Source: Moorella glycerini
GTDB lineage: Bacteria > Bacillota > DSM-521 > Neomoorellales > Neomoorellaceae
Reading direction: 5' to 3'
Assembly: GCF_009735625.1 (NCBI RefSeq)
Contig: NZ_CP046244.1
Span: 2,418,001 to 2,482,000, forward strand
DNA length: 64,000 bases
In this document: positions 33,760 to 43,304 of the stretch, piece by piece
How positions within the stretch are numbered: the first letter of the stretch is position 1
Layout: each line of letters begins with the position of its first letter
Program-made: the position numbers and the translations under genes
Notes under the pieces: generated by a model
Database searches by the model: none
What the model saw: only the letters and a program-made list of their open reading frames with translations
What the model was told of the DNA's origin: nothing

Positions 33760-34428
33760 GTGCCAGCCAGTAAGATTTCCATTGTGATCGCTGATGACCA
33801 CCCATTGGTACGGGAAGGCATCCGCAAGATCCTGGAACTGGAGCCGGGTTTCCAGGTGGTTGCCGAGGCCAGGGACGGACAGGAAGCCATTGCCATGGCC
33901 CGGCGCCACCGTCCGGATGTAATTTTAATTGATATTAACATGCCGGGTTTAAATGGTATCGAAGCCACCAAAGTGATCCGCCGGGAACTGCCCCAAACCG
34001 GCATCCTAGCCCTGACCATTCATGATGACGAGGAATATGTTATTGAATTGCTGAGGGCCGGGGTTTCCGGCTATGTCCTTAAGGATATCGGCGCGGAAGA
34101 GCTGGTCAAGGCTATTTTCCAGGTAGCCCAGGGGTACCAGGTAATTCACCCCGGTATCGCCCCCAAGGTAATTGATTATATCCAGAAGAAGGAACTGCCT
34201 GCTACTTTAGCGGGAGCGGGGCTACCTTTAACGCGAAGGGAACGGGAAATTTTAGTTCACGTCAGCCTGGGGAAATCAAACCGCGAGATCGCCCGGGACT
34301 TATATATCAGTGAAAAAACAGTAAAAAACCATCTAACGAATATCTTTCATAAAATTGGCGTTAGCGATCGTACCCAGGCGGCCCTTTATGCCTTGAAACA
34401 TGGCTTAAGTGGTGGTAATCTTATATAG
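33760..34428 (+). CDS. NarL/FixJ-family response regulator
   Basis: A two-component DNA-binding regulator of 222 residues. The receiver domain (about 5-120) has the phosphoacceptor Asp in DVILIDINMPG (about 55) and Lys in YVLKDIG (about 105). A LuxR-type helix-turn-helix (about 153-215) has LTRREREILVHVSLGKSNRE and EKTVKNHLTNIFHKIG. GTG 33760 is preferred on ribosome-site spacing, GTG 33751 is possible. No histidine kinase is adjacent, so the partner is elsewhere. It lies between rbgA and rnhB, an unusual place. Confidence 0.9.
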   Translation: MPASKISIVIADDHPLVREGIRKILELEPGFQVVAEARDGQEAIAMARRHRPDVILIDINMPGLNGIEATKVIRRELPQTGILALTIHDDEEYVIELLRAGVSGYVLKDIGAEELVKAIFQVAQGYQVIHPGIAPKVIDYIQKKELPATLAGAGLPLTRREREILVHVSLGKSNREIARDLYISEKTVKNHLTNIFHKIGVSDRTQAALYALKHGLSGGNLI

Positions 34429-34440
34429 GTGGTAAAACAG

Positions 34441-35115
34441 GTGGTCGCAGTGCAGGGTGTAGCCCGGGAAGAGCAGGAGCGGGTAGAGGCCCTTTACGCC
34501 TGGGAGCGGCGCTTACAGCGCCAGGGTGCCGTATATATAGCCGGCCTGGATGAAGCCGGCCGTGGTCCCCTGGCCGGGCCGGTAACTGCTGCGGCCGTTA
34601 TTTTACCACCGGGGTTGTTTATCGCCGGCCTCAATGATTCGAAAAAAGTTCCCCCCCGCAAACGGCAGGAACTGGCCGGGACAATTAAAAAAGCCAGCCT
34701 GGCCTGGGCTGTTGGCTGGGCTTCGGTGAAAGAGATAGATTGCCTGAATATCCTGGTGGCCTCCCGGTGGGCCATGTGGCGGGCCCTGATGTCTTTGCCC
34801 ATCAAGCCGGACCACGTTCTAGTTGATGGCATGACGCTGCCGGGCCTGCCTGTACCGCAGACGCCCCTGGTAGGCGGCGATGCGTTGAGCGCCTCCATTG
34901 CGGCCGCCTCGATCCTGGCCAAGGTGGCCCGGGATGAACTGATGGTGGCCTACGACGCCGTTTTCCCCGGTTATGGGCTGGCTGAAAATAAGGGCTATCC
35001 AACGCCGGAGCACCGGCGTGCCCTGGCCTGTCTGGGTCCCACTTCACTGCACCGCTTAAGTTTTAAAAACGCTTTGGTAGTCAAAAGCAGGGATTTCCAT
35101 AAATATGGCGAATAA
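34441..35115 (+). CDS. rnhB: Ribonuclease HII
   Basis: Removes RNA from RNA-DNA hybrids and ribonucleotides from DNA. The 224-residue protein has the catalytic start GLDEAGRGPLAGPVTAAAV (about 36-54), LNDSKKVPPRKR, DGMTLPG and VARDELM, carrying the D-E-D-D residues. The start is uncertain: GTG 34441 has AGGTGG at 34426-34431, GTG 34429 is an alternative. It is usually next to yraN, which here lies 9.6 kb away beyond nuo. Confidence 0.93.
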   Translation: MVAVQGVAREEQERVEALYAWERRLQRQGAVYIAGLDEAGRGPLAGPVTAAAVILPPGLFIAGLNDSKKVPPRKRQELAGTIKKASLAWAVGWASVKEIDCLNILVASRWAMWRALMSLPIKPDHVLVDGMTLPGLPVPQTPLVGGDALSASIAAASILAKVARDELMVAYDAVFPGYGLAENKGYPTPEHRRALACLGPTSLHRLSFKNALVVKSRDFHKYGE

Positions 35116-35170
35116 GTATTAGAGTATTGCCAAAGGTGAGGGGGCCCATCATGGAAAGGAGGTGCCAAGG

Positions 35171-35530
35171 GTGTTGCAGCAGTACGGGATAATAGCCATT
35201 TTCCTGGTTGGCGGGGCAGCTACGGCCATCGCCGCCCTGGCAACCAACTGGCTCCTCCGCCCCAAGGAAAGAGCGGTGGGGGACAAGGTGGCCACCTATG
35301 AATGCGGCCTGGAGACCCGGGGACCAACGTGGGTCCAGTTTAAAGCCAGTTATTTTCTTTATGCTCTCGTATTTTTGTTATTTGACGTTGAGACTGTTTT
35401 TTTATACCCCTGGGCGGTACGCTTTCAAGGTCTGGGATTATTCGCCTTTATTGAAATGATTATTTTTATCGGCATTCTGGTAATTGGCCTCTGGTATGCC
35501 TGGAAGGAGGGTGCGTTAAAGTGGTTGTAG
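35171..35530 (+). CDS. nuoA: NADH-quinone oxidoreductase subunit A
   Basis: Small membrane subunit (119 residues, three helices) of complex I. It carries [10 protein letters not shown] (about 40-49) and [20 protein letters not shown] (about 62-81), both family signatures. GTG 35171 is 8 bases after GGAGGTG. First gene of an 11-gene nuo operon; its end overlaps nuoB by 10 bases. Confidence 0.95.
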   Translation: MLQQYGIIAIFLVGGAATAIAALATNWLLRPKERAVGDKVATYECGLETRGPTWVQFKASYFLYALVFLLFDVETVFLYPWAVRFQGLGLFAFIEMIIFIGILVIGLWYAWKEGALKWL

Positions 35531-36021
35531 CCAGATTAAAACCGCCAGAGCCTGAATTACCTGATAATGTTATCCTGTCCACAGTGGATTATATGCTCAA
35601 TTTCTGCCGGGCCCATTCCTTCTGGCCGCTAACCTTCGGCCTGGCCTGTTGCGCCATTGAAATGATGGCTGCCGGAGGCGCCCGTTATGATATTGCCCGT
35701 TTTGGTTACGAAGTTTTCCGTCCGTCGCCGCGCCAGGCTGATTTGATGATTGTGGCGGGAACGGTAACGAAAAAAATGGCCCCCCTTGTGCGGCGCCTCT
35801 ACGAGCAGATGCCGGCGCCGAAGTGGGTTATCGCCATGGGGAGCTGCGCCATCAGCGGCGGCCCCTTTGTGGATTCTTATAACGTTGTGCCCGGAGTAGA
35901 TACTATTGTGCCGGTGGATGTCTATGTTCCCGGGTGCGCTCCACGGCCGGAGGCTTTGATTAACGGCCTCCTGCAGCTAAAGAAAAAAGTGATCAATCCT
36001 AAAGTAGTGCTGGTGAAGTGA
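35521..36021 (+). CDS. nuoB: NADH-quinone oxidoreductase subunit B
   Basis: Carries the terminal 4Fe-4S cluster N2 next to the quinone site. The 166-residue protein has ligands in [10 protein letters not shown] (about 40-41), GSCAISGG (about 104) and [10 protein letters not shown] (about 134), so all four Cys are present. Starts GTG 35521 inside nuoA with a GGAGGG site. Confidence 0.96.
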   Translation: MVVARLKPPEPELPDNVILSTVDYMLNFCRAHSFWPLTFGLACCAIEMMAAGGARYDIARFGYEVFRPSPRQADLMIVAGTVTKKMAPLVRRLYEQMPAPKWVIAMGSCAISGGPFVDSYNVVPGVDTIVPVDVYVPGCAPRPEALINGLLQLKKKVINPKVVLVK

Positions 36022-36022
36022 A

Positions 36023-36472
36023 ATGACCGGTTTAATAGAAGAATTGCAGCGCCTCTTCCCTGGTCTTCAAGGGGAGGAAGGCGGTGACATGCCGGCCCTG
36101 GTTGTACCGGCCGACCAGTTGCTGGCGGTAATGAAGGAGTTAAAGGAGAGGCAGGGTTTTAATTTTTTGGCCGACATCACGGCGGTAGATTACAAGAACG
36201 ACGAACAGATAGAAATGGTATACCATTTGCTGGCCGTGCCGGAAGCCAGGGAGCTAAGGGTTAAGGTGAACCTCAACCGCCGGCACCCGGAAGTTCCTTC
36301 GCTAACTGCCATCTGGCCGGCAGCCGATGTCCAGGAACGGGAAGTCTATGATCTAATGGGGGTCGCTTTTCCAGGGCATCCCAACCTGAAACGCATCCTC
36401 TGTCCCGATGATTTTACCGGTCATCCCTTGCGCAAGGATTTCCGGTTAAAGGCGGAAGAAGGGAGGGAATAG
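36023..36472 (+). CDS. nuoC: NADH-quinone oxidoreductase subunit C
   Basis: Peripheral-arm subunit (149 residues) at the quinone module. The conserved C-terminal half has the signature REVYDLMGVAFPGHPNLKRI and the FTGHPLRKDF tail. It is separate from nuoD, not fused. Starts one base after nuoB. Confidence 0.94.
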   Translation: MTGLIEELQRLFPGLQGEEGGDMPALVVPADQLLAVMKELKERQGFNFLADITAVDYKNDEQIEMVYHLLAVPEARELRVKVNLNRRHPEVPSLTAIWPAADVQEREVYDLMGVAFPGHPNLKRILCPDDFTGHPLRKDFRLKAEEGRE

Positions 36473-36475
36473 GTC

Positions 36476-37591
36476 ATGGCCGTTGCCAGGGAAGATTTGC
36501 TGACCCAGCAAATCGAGCTTAATATGGGCCCCCAGCACCCCAGTACCCATGGCGTTTACCGGGCCCTTTTAACCCTGGATGGTGAAAAAGTAGTCAAAGT
36601 CGAAAATATAATTGGTTATTTGCACCGGGGCATAGAAAAGTTGGCTGAAGACCGCACCTACACCCAGGTCATCCCATACACCGACCGCCTCGATTACCTG
36701 GCGGGAATGCTCAACAACCTGGGTTATGTCCAGGCGGTAGAAAAGCTCATGGGTATTGCAGTGCCGGAGCGGGCCGAGTACCTGCGCATTATCATGGCCG
36801 AGCTGTCCCGGATAGCCAGCCATATGATCATGGTGGCTTCCATGGCCCTGGATGTATCCGGCTGGACGGCGTGGTTTCCCCCTTTCCGGGAAAGGGAGCG
36901 GATACTTGATCTCTTCGAGATGACCTGCGGCTCGCGCCTGACGGTGAGTTATATGCGCATCGGCGGCGTCGCCGCCGACATCCCGCCGGGCTTCTTACCG
37001 GCCCTGGAGGCCTTTTTAAATGACCTGCCCGGGATGATTGCGGAAATGAACGGCTTGATTACCGGCAATGAAATCTTTAAGGCCCGTTGCCAGGGCGTGG
37101 GTAAGATTGACCTGGAGACGGCCCTGGCCTATGGCATCTCGGGGCCTAATCTGCGCGCCTGCGGGCTGCCCTTTGACTTGCGTAAAGCGCGGCCGTACGG
37201 TATTTATGACCGGTTTGAATTCGATGTTCCCACTTTAAACAACGGGGATAGCTACGACCGCTTTGTTATTCGCCTTTTGGAGATGGAACAGAGCGCCCGC
37301 ATTATCCGCCAGGCCATGGCCGGGCTCCCCGACGGGTCGGTAATGGCCAAAGTGCCCCGGGTGATTAAACCGCCCAGGGGAGAAGTTTACCACCAGATCG
37401 AGGGCGCTAAAGGAATTTTGGGCTTTTACCTGGTAAGCGACGGCGGCAATAAGCCCTACCGCCTGCACATTCACAGCCCCTCTTTTGTTAATTTAGGTGC
37501 TTTGCCCAGAATAACCGAGGGCGGTAATATCCAGGATTTTGTCGTCAACATCGCCTCGATTGATATCGTCCTGGGTGAAGTTGACCGTTGA
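36476..37591 (+). CDS. nuoD: NADH-quinone oxidoreductase subunit D
   Basis: 49-kDa-type subunit that lines the quinone cavity. The 371-residue protein has [20 protein letters not shown] (about 17-36), [12 protein letters not shown] and a C-terminus ending DIVLGEVDR. The nickel-binding Cys of related hydrogenases are absent, which supports Nuo rather than an Ech-type hydrogenase. ATG 36476. Confidence 0.95.
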   Translation: MAVAREDLLTQQIELNMGPQHPSTHGVYRALLTLDGEKVVKVENIIGYLHRGIEKLAEDRTYTQVIPYTDRLDYLAGMLNNLGYVQAVEKLMGIAVPERAEYLRIIMAELSRIASHMIMVASMALDVSGWTAWFPPFRERERILDLFEMTCGSRLTVSYMRIGGVAADIPPGFLPALEAFLNDLPGMIAEMNGLITGNEIFKARCQGVGKIDLETALAYGISGPNLRACGLPFDLRKARPYGIYDRFEFDVPTLNNGDSYDRFVIRLLEMEQSARIIRQAMAGLPDGSVMAKVPRVIKPPRGEVYHQIEGAKGILGFYLVSDGGNKPYRLHIHSPSFVNLGALPRITEGGNIQDFVVNIASIDIVLGEVDR

Positions 37592-37620
37592 GCCGAAGTT
37601 TTGCTTAAGGGAGAGGATAG

Positions 37621-38667
37621 ATGGCTATGGAAAATATCTTTACTGGCCTGGCCGCCTATATAGGGGGGCTACTTGCCGGGGCCCCGCCATGGGTCCAGAC
37701 CCTGGGGATGGGACTTATGTACCTGGTGGGTGTCTTAGCCTTTATCTTTCTAAATGCCATTTATTTGATCTACCTGGAACGGAAAGTAAGCGCTTATATG
37801 CAGCAGCGGCTGGGGCCCAATCGCCTGGGTCCCCATGGTCTCCTCCAGCCGGTAGCCGATGCCGTAAAGCTCCTGGGCAAGGAGGATATCATACCCCGCG
37901 GGGCCGATAAATGGGTTTTTATTATTGCCCCGATAATAATCTTCATCCCGGCGGTCATGGTCTATGCCATCATTCCCTTTGGCAAAGGGATGATACCTGT
38001 TGATTTAAATATCGGCGTCTTTTATTTCCTGGCCGTGGCCTCGACCACAACCATAGCCATTTTAATGGGCGGCTGGGGGGCCAACAATAAATACGCCCTG
38101 CTGGGGAGTATGCGCTCGGTGGCCCAGATGGTAAGTTATGAAATCCCCCTCACTTTTTCTATACTGGGCGTAATTATGCTGGCCGGGTCCTTGCAGACTT
38201 CCCAGATAGTGGCGGCCCAGGAAAGGATCTGGTATATCCTGCTCCAGCCGGTGGCCTTCCTTATTTACTTTATTGCGGCCACGGCGGAAGTGAACCGCGC
38301 CCCCTTTGATCTGGTGGAAGGGGAACAGGAGATAATCGCCGGCCCCTATACGGAATATACCGGCATGCGCTACGCCCTCTTTTATCTCTCAGAGTATGCC
38401 AACCTGGTGAGCGTTTCCGCCCTGGCGGTCACCCTTTTCCTGGGGGGCTGGCACGGGCCGTGGCTGCCCTCGTGGTTATGGTTCCTGATTAAAGTCTATA
38501 TTATGATCTTCATCTTTATGTGGGTGCGCTGGACCTTCCCCCGGATCCGCATCGACCACCTGCTGAGCTTTAACTGGAAGGTATTGTTACCCCTGTCCCT
38601 GGCCAACATCCTGGTGACCGGTGTGGGCATTAAGATTTACCAGCTGCTAACCCTGGGGAGGTGGTAG
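37621..38667 (+). CDS. nuoH: NADH-quinone oxidoreductase subunit H
   Basis: Membrane subunit (348 residues, about eight helices) linking the quinone site to the proton channels. It has the [21 protein letters not shown] motif, shown here as [10 protein letters not shown] and [11 protein letters not shown] (about 57-77), and [20 protein letters not shown] (about 220-239). It starts at ATG 37621 after a 29-base gap. Confidence 0.95.
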   Translation: MAMENIFTGLAAYIGGLLAGAPPWVQTLGMGLMYLVGVLAFIFLNAIYLIYLERKVSAYMQQRLGPNRLGPHGLLQPVADAVKLLGKEDIIPRGADKWVFIIAPIIIFIPAVMVYAIIPFGKGMIPVDLNIGVFYFLAVASTTTIAILMGGWGANNKYALLGSMRSVAQMVSYEIPLTFSILGVIMLAGSLQTSQIVAAQERIWYILLQPVAFLIYFIAATAEVNRAPFDLVEGEQEIIAGPYTEYTGMRYALFYLSEYANLVSVSALAVTLFLGGWHGPWLPSWLWFLIKVYIMIFIFMWVRWTFPRIRIDHLLSFNWKVLLPLSLANILVTGVGIKIYQLLTLGRW

Positions 38668-38668
38668 G

Positions 38669-39073
38669 ATGTTCGGGCAAGGTTTGCTGAAGGGTTTAAG
38701 TATTACCTGGCACTTTTGTTTTGGCAAGGCAGTAACGGAACAGTATCCAGAACGGCGGCCCAACCTGCCCCCGGCTTCCCACGGCTCCTTGCGCCTGGAC
38801 AGGGAGAAATGCATTGCCTGTGGCCTGTGCGCCAGTGCCTGTCCCAATCATGTCATTATTATCGAGAGCGAGCGCGACGAGCAGAAGAAGCGCCGGCTTA
38901 CCGGTTACCGGGTGAAATTTGGCCAGTGCCTCTTCTGCGGCCTGTGTGTGGAAAGCTGTCCCCAGGATGCCCTGCACTGGCAGCCTGATTTTGAGCTGGC
39001 CTGCTATCGCTATGAGGATACCGAGCAGGATCTGCTGGCCGGCCCGGCGGCGGAGGTGAAAAAAGGTGCCTGA
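38669..39073 (+). CDS. nuoI: NADH-quinone oxidoreductase subunit I
   Basis: Ferredoxin-like subunit (134 residues) with two 4Fe-4S motifs, CIACGLCASACP (about 49-60) and CLFCGLCVESCP (about 90-101), that passes electrons to NuoB. ATG 38669 directly follows nuoH. The length is short but complete for the family. Confidence 0.95.
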   Translation: MFGQGLLKGLSITWHFCFGKAVTEQYPERRPNLPPASHGSLRLDREKCIACGLCASACPNHVIIIESERDEQKKRRLTGYRVKFGQCLFCGLCVESCPQDALHWQPDFELACYRYEDTEQDLLAGPAAEVKKGA

Positions 39074-39074
39074 T

Positions 39075-39572
39075 ATGAGCGCCCTTTTCTTCTGGCTGCT
39101 GGCGGCTATCATCATCGCCTCCGCCCTGGCGGTCGTCCTCTTAAAAAATATCGTGCACAGCGCCCTGTACCTGGTCTTGACCTTTGCCGGCGTCGCCGGG
39201 CTCTATATCTTGCTCAACGCCGAGTTCCTGGCAGCCGTGCAGCTGCTGGTCTACGCCGGGGCGGTGGCCATTCTCATTGTCTTTGCCGTCATGCTCACCC
39301 GGCGGGGAGACATCCGGGCCAGCAACCTGTTTAATGTCAATTACCTGGCGGCAGCCGTTGTTTCCCTGGCCCTGTTTATCGTGATCATCCTGGCCACGGG
39401 CCGCATGGCCTGGACGGCTAATCCAGGCCATGCGCCGGCAGGTAATGTCGGGGCTATTGCCGATGCCTTTTTGGGCCCGTTTGCTATCCCCTTTGAAATA
39501 GCAGCCGTGCTCTTACTGGTGGCCATGGTAGGAGCTATTCTCCTGGCGAGGGGAGGGAAACAGGACCAGTGA
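39075..39572 (+). CDS. nuoJ: NADH-quinone oxidoreductase subunit J
   Basis: Membrane subunit with five helices (165 residues). It has [20 protein letters not shown] and [20 protein letters not shown], typical of the family. ATG 39075 is preferred over GTG 39066. Its stop overlaps the nuoK start by 4 bases. Confidence 0.92.
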   Translation: MSALFFWLLAAIIIASALAVVLLKNIVHSALYLVLTFAGVAGLYILLNAEFLAAVQLLVYAGAVAILIVFAVMLTRRGDIRASNLFNVNYLAAAVVSLALFIVIILATGRMAWTANPGHAPAGNVGAIADAFLGPFAIPFEIAAVLLLVAMVGAILLARGGKQDQ

Positions 39573-39877
39573 TTACCTTAAATCACTACCTGGCCCTGGG
39601 CGGCCTGCTTTTCTGCCTCGGCCTCTTTGGTGCCCTGGCTAAAAGAAACGCCGTCGCCGTTTTAATGGGAATCGAACTTATGCTCAATGCGGTCAATATT
39701 AACCTGGTAGCTTTTAACCATTTCCTGGAGCCGGCCCGGGTGACAGGCCAGATCTTTGCCATTTTTGTCATTGTCGTAGCCGCAGCGGAAGTAGCCGTAG
39801 GCCTGGCCCTGGTCTTAAATATCTACCGCCGGCGCCTGGACAGCAACGTGGATGACCTTGACTGGCTGAGATGGTAA
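39569..39877 (+). CDS. nuoK: NADH-quinone oxidoreductase subunit K
   Basis: 102-residue membrane subunit with three helices. It contains [17 protein letters not shown] (about 35-51) with the conserved Glu, and [13 protein letters not shown] with a second Glu, both parts of the proton path. Confidence 0.95.
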   Translation: MITLNHYLALGGLLFCLGLFGALAKRNAVAVLMGIELMLNAVNINLVAFNHFLEPARVTGQIFAIFVIVVAAAEVAVGLALVLNIYRRRLDSNVDDLDWLRW

Positions 39878-39903
39878 TTCGTCAATAAGGCAGGTGATAT
39901 CCC

Positions 39904-41778
39904 GTGATCAAATATGCCTGGTTGATACCGGTTTTTCCCACTGTTGCCTTTCCCATCATTATCTTCCTGACGCGCAAGGTGCGCCTTTTAAGCGCCCTGG
40001 TGGCCATTGCCGCCATAAGCGCCAGCTTTGTCATGGCCGTCGGGGTATTACGGGAAGTCTTCCTCCTGGGTGTAACCATGGAGAAACCGGTGGAATATGC
40101 TGTCCCGTGGCTCCAGATCCCGGGACTTTTAAAGATTGAGGCCGGGATATTAATTGATCCCTTGAGCGCAGTAATGCTCCTGGTAGTTACCCTGGTGGCC
40201 CTGCTGGTGGAAATTTACTCGGTCGGCTATATGCACGGCGACCCGGGCTTTTCTTCCTTCTTCAGTTACCTGTCCCTTTTCAGCGCCTCCATGCTGGGCC
40301 TGGTCCTGGCCAACAACTATTTCATGATCTTTTTCTTCTGGGAACTGGTAGGACTTTGTTCTTACCTTCTTATTGGCTTCTATTACCATAAACACGCGGC
40401 GGCCCGGGCCGGGTTAAAGGCTTTTGTGACCAACCGGGTGGCCGACTTCGGTTTTATGCTGGGCTTTTTCTTCCTCTTTGCCATGTTTGGGACCTTTAAT
40501 TTCCGGGAGCTGGCCGAAGCCATTCCCGGCTATCAAAATACCGGCTTTTTAGCCCTGGCGGCAGCCCTGGTATTTATCGGCCCCATCGGCAAGTCGGCCC
40601 AGTTTCCCCTCCATGTCTGGCTGCCTGATGCCATGGAAGGCCCCACGCCGGTGAGCGCCCTGATCCATGCCGCGACCATGGTGGCTGCCGGTGTCTATTT
40701 ACTGGCGCGGGCCTATGTCCTCTTTGCCAGCCTGCCCGGCATCATGCTGCTGGTGGCCTATGTGGGCGGCTTTACGGCTTTATTTTCGGCCACCATTGCC
40801 GTTGCCCAGCGGGACATCAAGCGGATACTCGCCTACTCGACCATGAGCCAGCTGGGTTACATGGTCATGGCCATGGGCGTAGGCAGCATGACGGCCGGCA
40901 TGTTCCACCTTATGACTCATGCCTTCTTTAAAGCCCTCCTCTTCCTGGGAGCCGGCAGTGTGATCCATGCCCTGGAAGAACAGGACATTTTCCGCATGGG
41001 TGGCTTATACAAGGATATGAAGATTACCGCCGGTACCTTTATCATTGCTGCTTTAGCCCTGGCCGGGCTCCCGCCCCTGGCCGGATTCTGGAGCAAGGAT
41101 GAAATCCTGGCCGCAGCCTTTGACCATGGTTTTATCGGGCTTTATATCCTGGGTACCCTGGTAGCCTTCCTGACAGCCTTTTATATGTTCCGCCTGATCT
41201 TCGTGGCCTTTTTTGGCGACCGGCGCGCCGGCCTCCACGGCCATGAGTCGCCTTTAACCATGACCATACCTTTGCTTATCCTGGCCGTACTTTCGGTGGT
41301 GGCGGGTTTCGTGGGGACTCCCTTTGCCGGCCACGGCTTCAGTACCTTTGTCTATTATGGCGAGCCCCACCATGTGGAACCCAACTACGCCGTGATGCTT
41401 GTTTCAGTAATTGTTGCCCTGGCTGGTATCGGCCTGGCCTGGCTCTTCTATGGCCGTCCCAGCGACGTGCCGGAAAAGCTGGCGACCCGCTACCGCAGCA
41501 TCTATGCGTTATTAGTGAACAAGTTTTATATCGACGAAATCTATATGTGGCTTTTCCGCCGCGTGGTCCTGGGCCTGTCGGAAGCCTTTAATTGGCACGA
41601 CCGCCATGTAGTTGACGGCATCTTTGACGGTGTCGGCGATATGACCCGCATCGCGGGCCGGAAACTGCGCCTGCTCCAGACGGGGAACCTGCAGACCTAT
41701 GCCCTGGTGATCTTCACCGCCGTCATGATTATTGCCCTCTGGATGGCGGCACCGGTGTTAGGAGGGGTGATCCAGTGA
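39904..41778 (+). CDS. nuoL: NADH-quinone oxidoreductase subunit L
   Basis: Largest antiporter-like proton channel (624 residues, about 16 helices including the lateral amphipathic helix near the C-terminus). It has FFFWELVGLCSYLLIGFYYH (about 144), HVWLPDAMEGPTPVSALIHA (about 238-257) and the conserved Lys near IGKSAQFPLH. It starts at GTG 39904 and overlaps nuoM by 4 bases. Confidence 0.95.
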   Translation: MIKYAWLIPVFPTVAFPIIIFLTRKVRLLSALVAIAAISASFVMAVGVLREVFLLGVTMEKPVEYAVPWLQIPGLLKIEAGILIDPLSAVMLLVVTLVALLVEIYSVGYMHGDPGFSSFFSYLSLFSASMLGLVLANNYFMIFFFWELVGLCSYLLIGFYYHKHAAARAGLKAFVTNRVADFGFMLGFFFLFAMFGTFNFRELAEAIPGYQNTGFLALAAALVFIGPIGKSAQFPLHVWLPDAMEGPTPVSALIHAATMVAAGVYLLARAYVLFASLPGIMLLVAYVGGFTALFSATIAVAQRDIKRILAYSTMSQLGYMVMAMGVGSMTAGMFHLMTHAFFKALLFLGAGSVIHALEEQDIFRMGGLYKDMKITAGTFIIAALALAGLPPLAGFWSKDEILAAAFDHGFIGLYILGTLVAFLTAFYMFRLIFVAFFGDRRAGLHGHESPLTMTIPLLILAVLSVVAGFVGTPFAGHGFSTFVYYGEPHHVEPNYAVMLVSVIVALAGIGLAWLFYGRPSDVPEKLATRYRSIYALLVNKFYIDEIYMWLFRRVVLGLSEAFNWHDRHVVDGIFDGVGDMTRIAGRKLRLLQTGNLQTYALVIFTAVMIIALWMAAPVLGGVIQ

Positions 41779-43304
41779 ATTTTCCCATCTTAACGGCCAT
41801 TATGCTGGCCCCGGTGGTGGGGCTGCTCTTGATCCTGCTAATTCCGGAAAAGGAACAGCTGACCATTAAGATTACCGCCGCTGTGGCCACCTTTGTTTCC
41901 CTGGTGCTGGCCATCCTGGCCTACGTGCTTTATGATCACGGCCAGGGAGGACTGCAATTCCTCCAGGATATTCCCTGGGTACCGGCCTTCGGCATTAATT
42001 ATTCCGTCTGTGTCGACGGGATGAGCATGCCCCTGGTACTGCTGACGGCCATAGTTATCTTTACCGGCGTCTTTGCATCCTGGGATATGACCAAACGGGT
42101 GAAGGAATTCTTTATTTTCCTGCTAATGCTGGTGACGGGGGTTTTCGGCGTCTTTATCAGCCGCGATCTCTTTTTCTTCTACCTCTTCTTTGAGGTAGCG
42201 GTGATCCCCATGTACCTTTTAATAGGTATCTGGGGTAGTACCAGGAAAGAATACGCGGCCATGAAGCTGACTCTGTACCTCCTGGTCGGCAGCGCCTTTG
42301 CCCTGATTGGTATTATTGCCACCTTCCTGTACGCTGCGCAGCAGTTGGGTCATGCCACCTTTGACATCCAGACCCTGGCCACGGTCAAGTATGACCTGGG
42401 CTTCCAGAAATTTGTCTTCTTCTTGATGTTGATCGGTTTTGGGGTGCTGGTGCCCATCTGGCCCCTGCACCTGTGGTCACCGGACGGCCACGTGGCTGCA
42501 CCGACGGCGGTCAGTATGCTTCATGCCGGTGTCTTAATGAAGCTGGGGGCCTACGGTCTCATCAGGGTGGGCGTTTTCCTCTTCCCGGAAGGAGCCAAAT
42601 ACTGGGCGCCCCTCATTGCCGTTCTCTGTATAGTGAATGTGGTCTACGGGGCCATGATTGCCATGGTCCAGAAAGACCTCAAGTTTGTTATCGGTTACAG
42701 CAGCGTCAGCCATATGGGTTACGTCCTGCTGGGGATAGCCGCCCTCAATACCTTGAGTCTGAACGGGGCGGTAGCCCAGATGTTTGCCCACGGCATCATG
42801 ACGGCCCTCTTCTTTGCCCTGGTAGGCAATGTCTACCATAAGGCCCATACCAGGGAAATTGCCCGCTTTGGCGGCCTGGCCCACCAGATGCCGCGGGTAG
42901 CGGCCGGCTTCCTCATTGGCGGCCTGGCCTCCCTGGGCCTCCCGGGCCTTAACAACTTTGTGGCCGAGTTTCTTATTTTCATGGGTTCCTTTACCCGGGA
43001 ACAGTCTTTACTGGGCGGCCTCCTCTCCTACCGGTTCCTTTCCATCCTGGCCATTTCGGGTATTGTCATAACGGCCACCTATGTTTTACGGGTGGTCAAG
43101 AATACCTTCTTTGGCCCGCGGAAAGCCGAATGGGATCACCTGGAGGATGCCCGCGGGGTGGAGATGGTGCCCATTGTCGTTTTAGTAGCCACCCTGATCC
43201 TCTTTGGCTTGTTGCCTTCCCTGCAGATTGACATGATCAACAGCGGTGTAGCCCCGCTCGTAGCTAAAATAGAAGCTGCGAAGGCGATAGGGGGTATTTT
43301 CTGA
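41775..43304 (+). CDS. nuoM: NADH-quinone oxidoreductase subunit M
   Basis: Antiporter-like proton-pumping subunit (509 residues, about 14 helices). It has FFYLFFEVAVIPMYLLIGIW (about 132-151) with the key Glu, and PIWPLHLWSPDGHVAAPTAV (about 229). It starts at GTG 41775 and overlaps nuoN by 1 base. Confidence 0.95.
   Translation: MNFPILTAIMLAPVVGLLLILLIPEKEQLTIKITAAVATFVSLVLAILAYVLYDHGQGGLQFLQDIPWVPAFGINYSVCVDGMSMPLVLLTAIVIFTGVFASWDMTKRVKEFFIFLLMLVTGVFGVFISRDLFFFYLFFEVAVIPMYLLIGIWGSTRKEYAAMKLTLYLLVGSAFALIGIIATFLYAAQQLGHATFDIQTLATVKYDLGFQKFVFFLMLIGFGVLVPIWPLHLWSPDGHVAAPTAVSMLHAGVLMKLGAYGLIRVGVFLFPEGAKYWAPLIAVLCIVNVVYGAMIAMVQKDLKFVIGYSSVSHMGYVLLGIAALNTLSLNGAVAQMFAHGIMTALFFALVGNVYHKAHTREIARFGGLAHQMPRVAAGFLIGGLASLGLPGLNNFVAEFLIFMGSFTREQSLLGGLLSYRFLSILAISGIVITATYVLRVVKNTFFGPRKAEWDHLEDARGVEMVPIVVLVATLILFGLLPSLQIDMINSGVAPLVAKIEAAKAIGGIF

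Noticed and set aside
36476..37591. NuoD as an Ech/Hyc-type hydrogenase large subunit
   Set aside because: The nickel-binding cysteine pairs are missing, and the other subunits are all Nuo-type.
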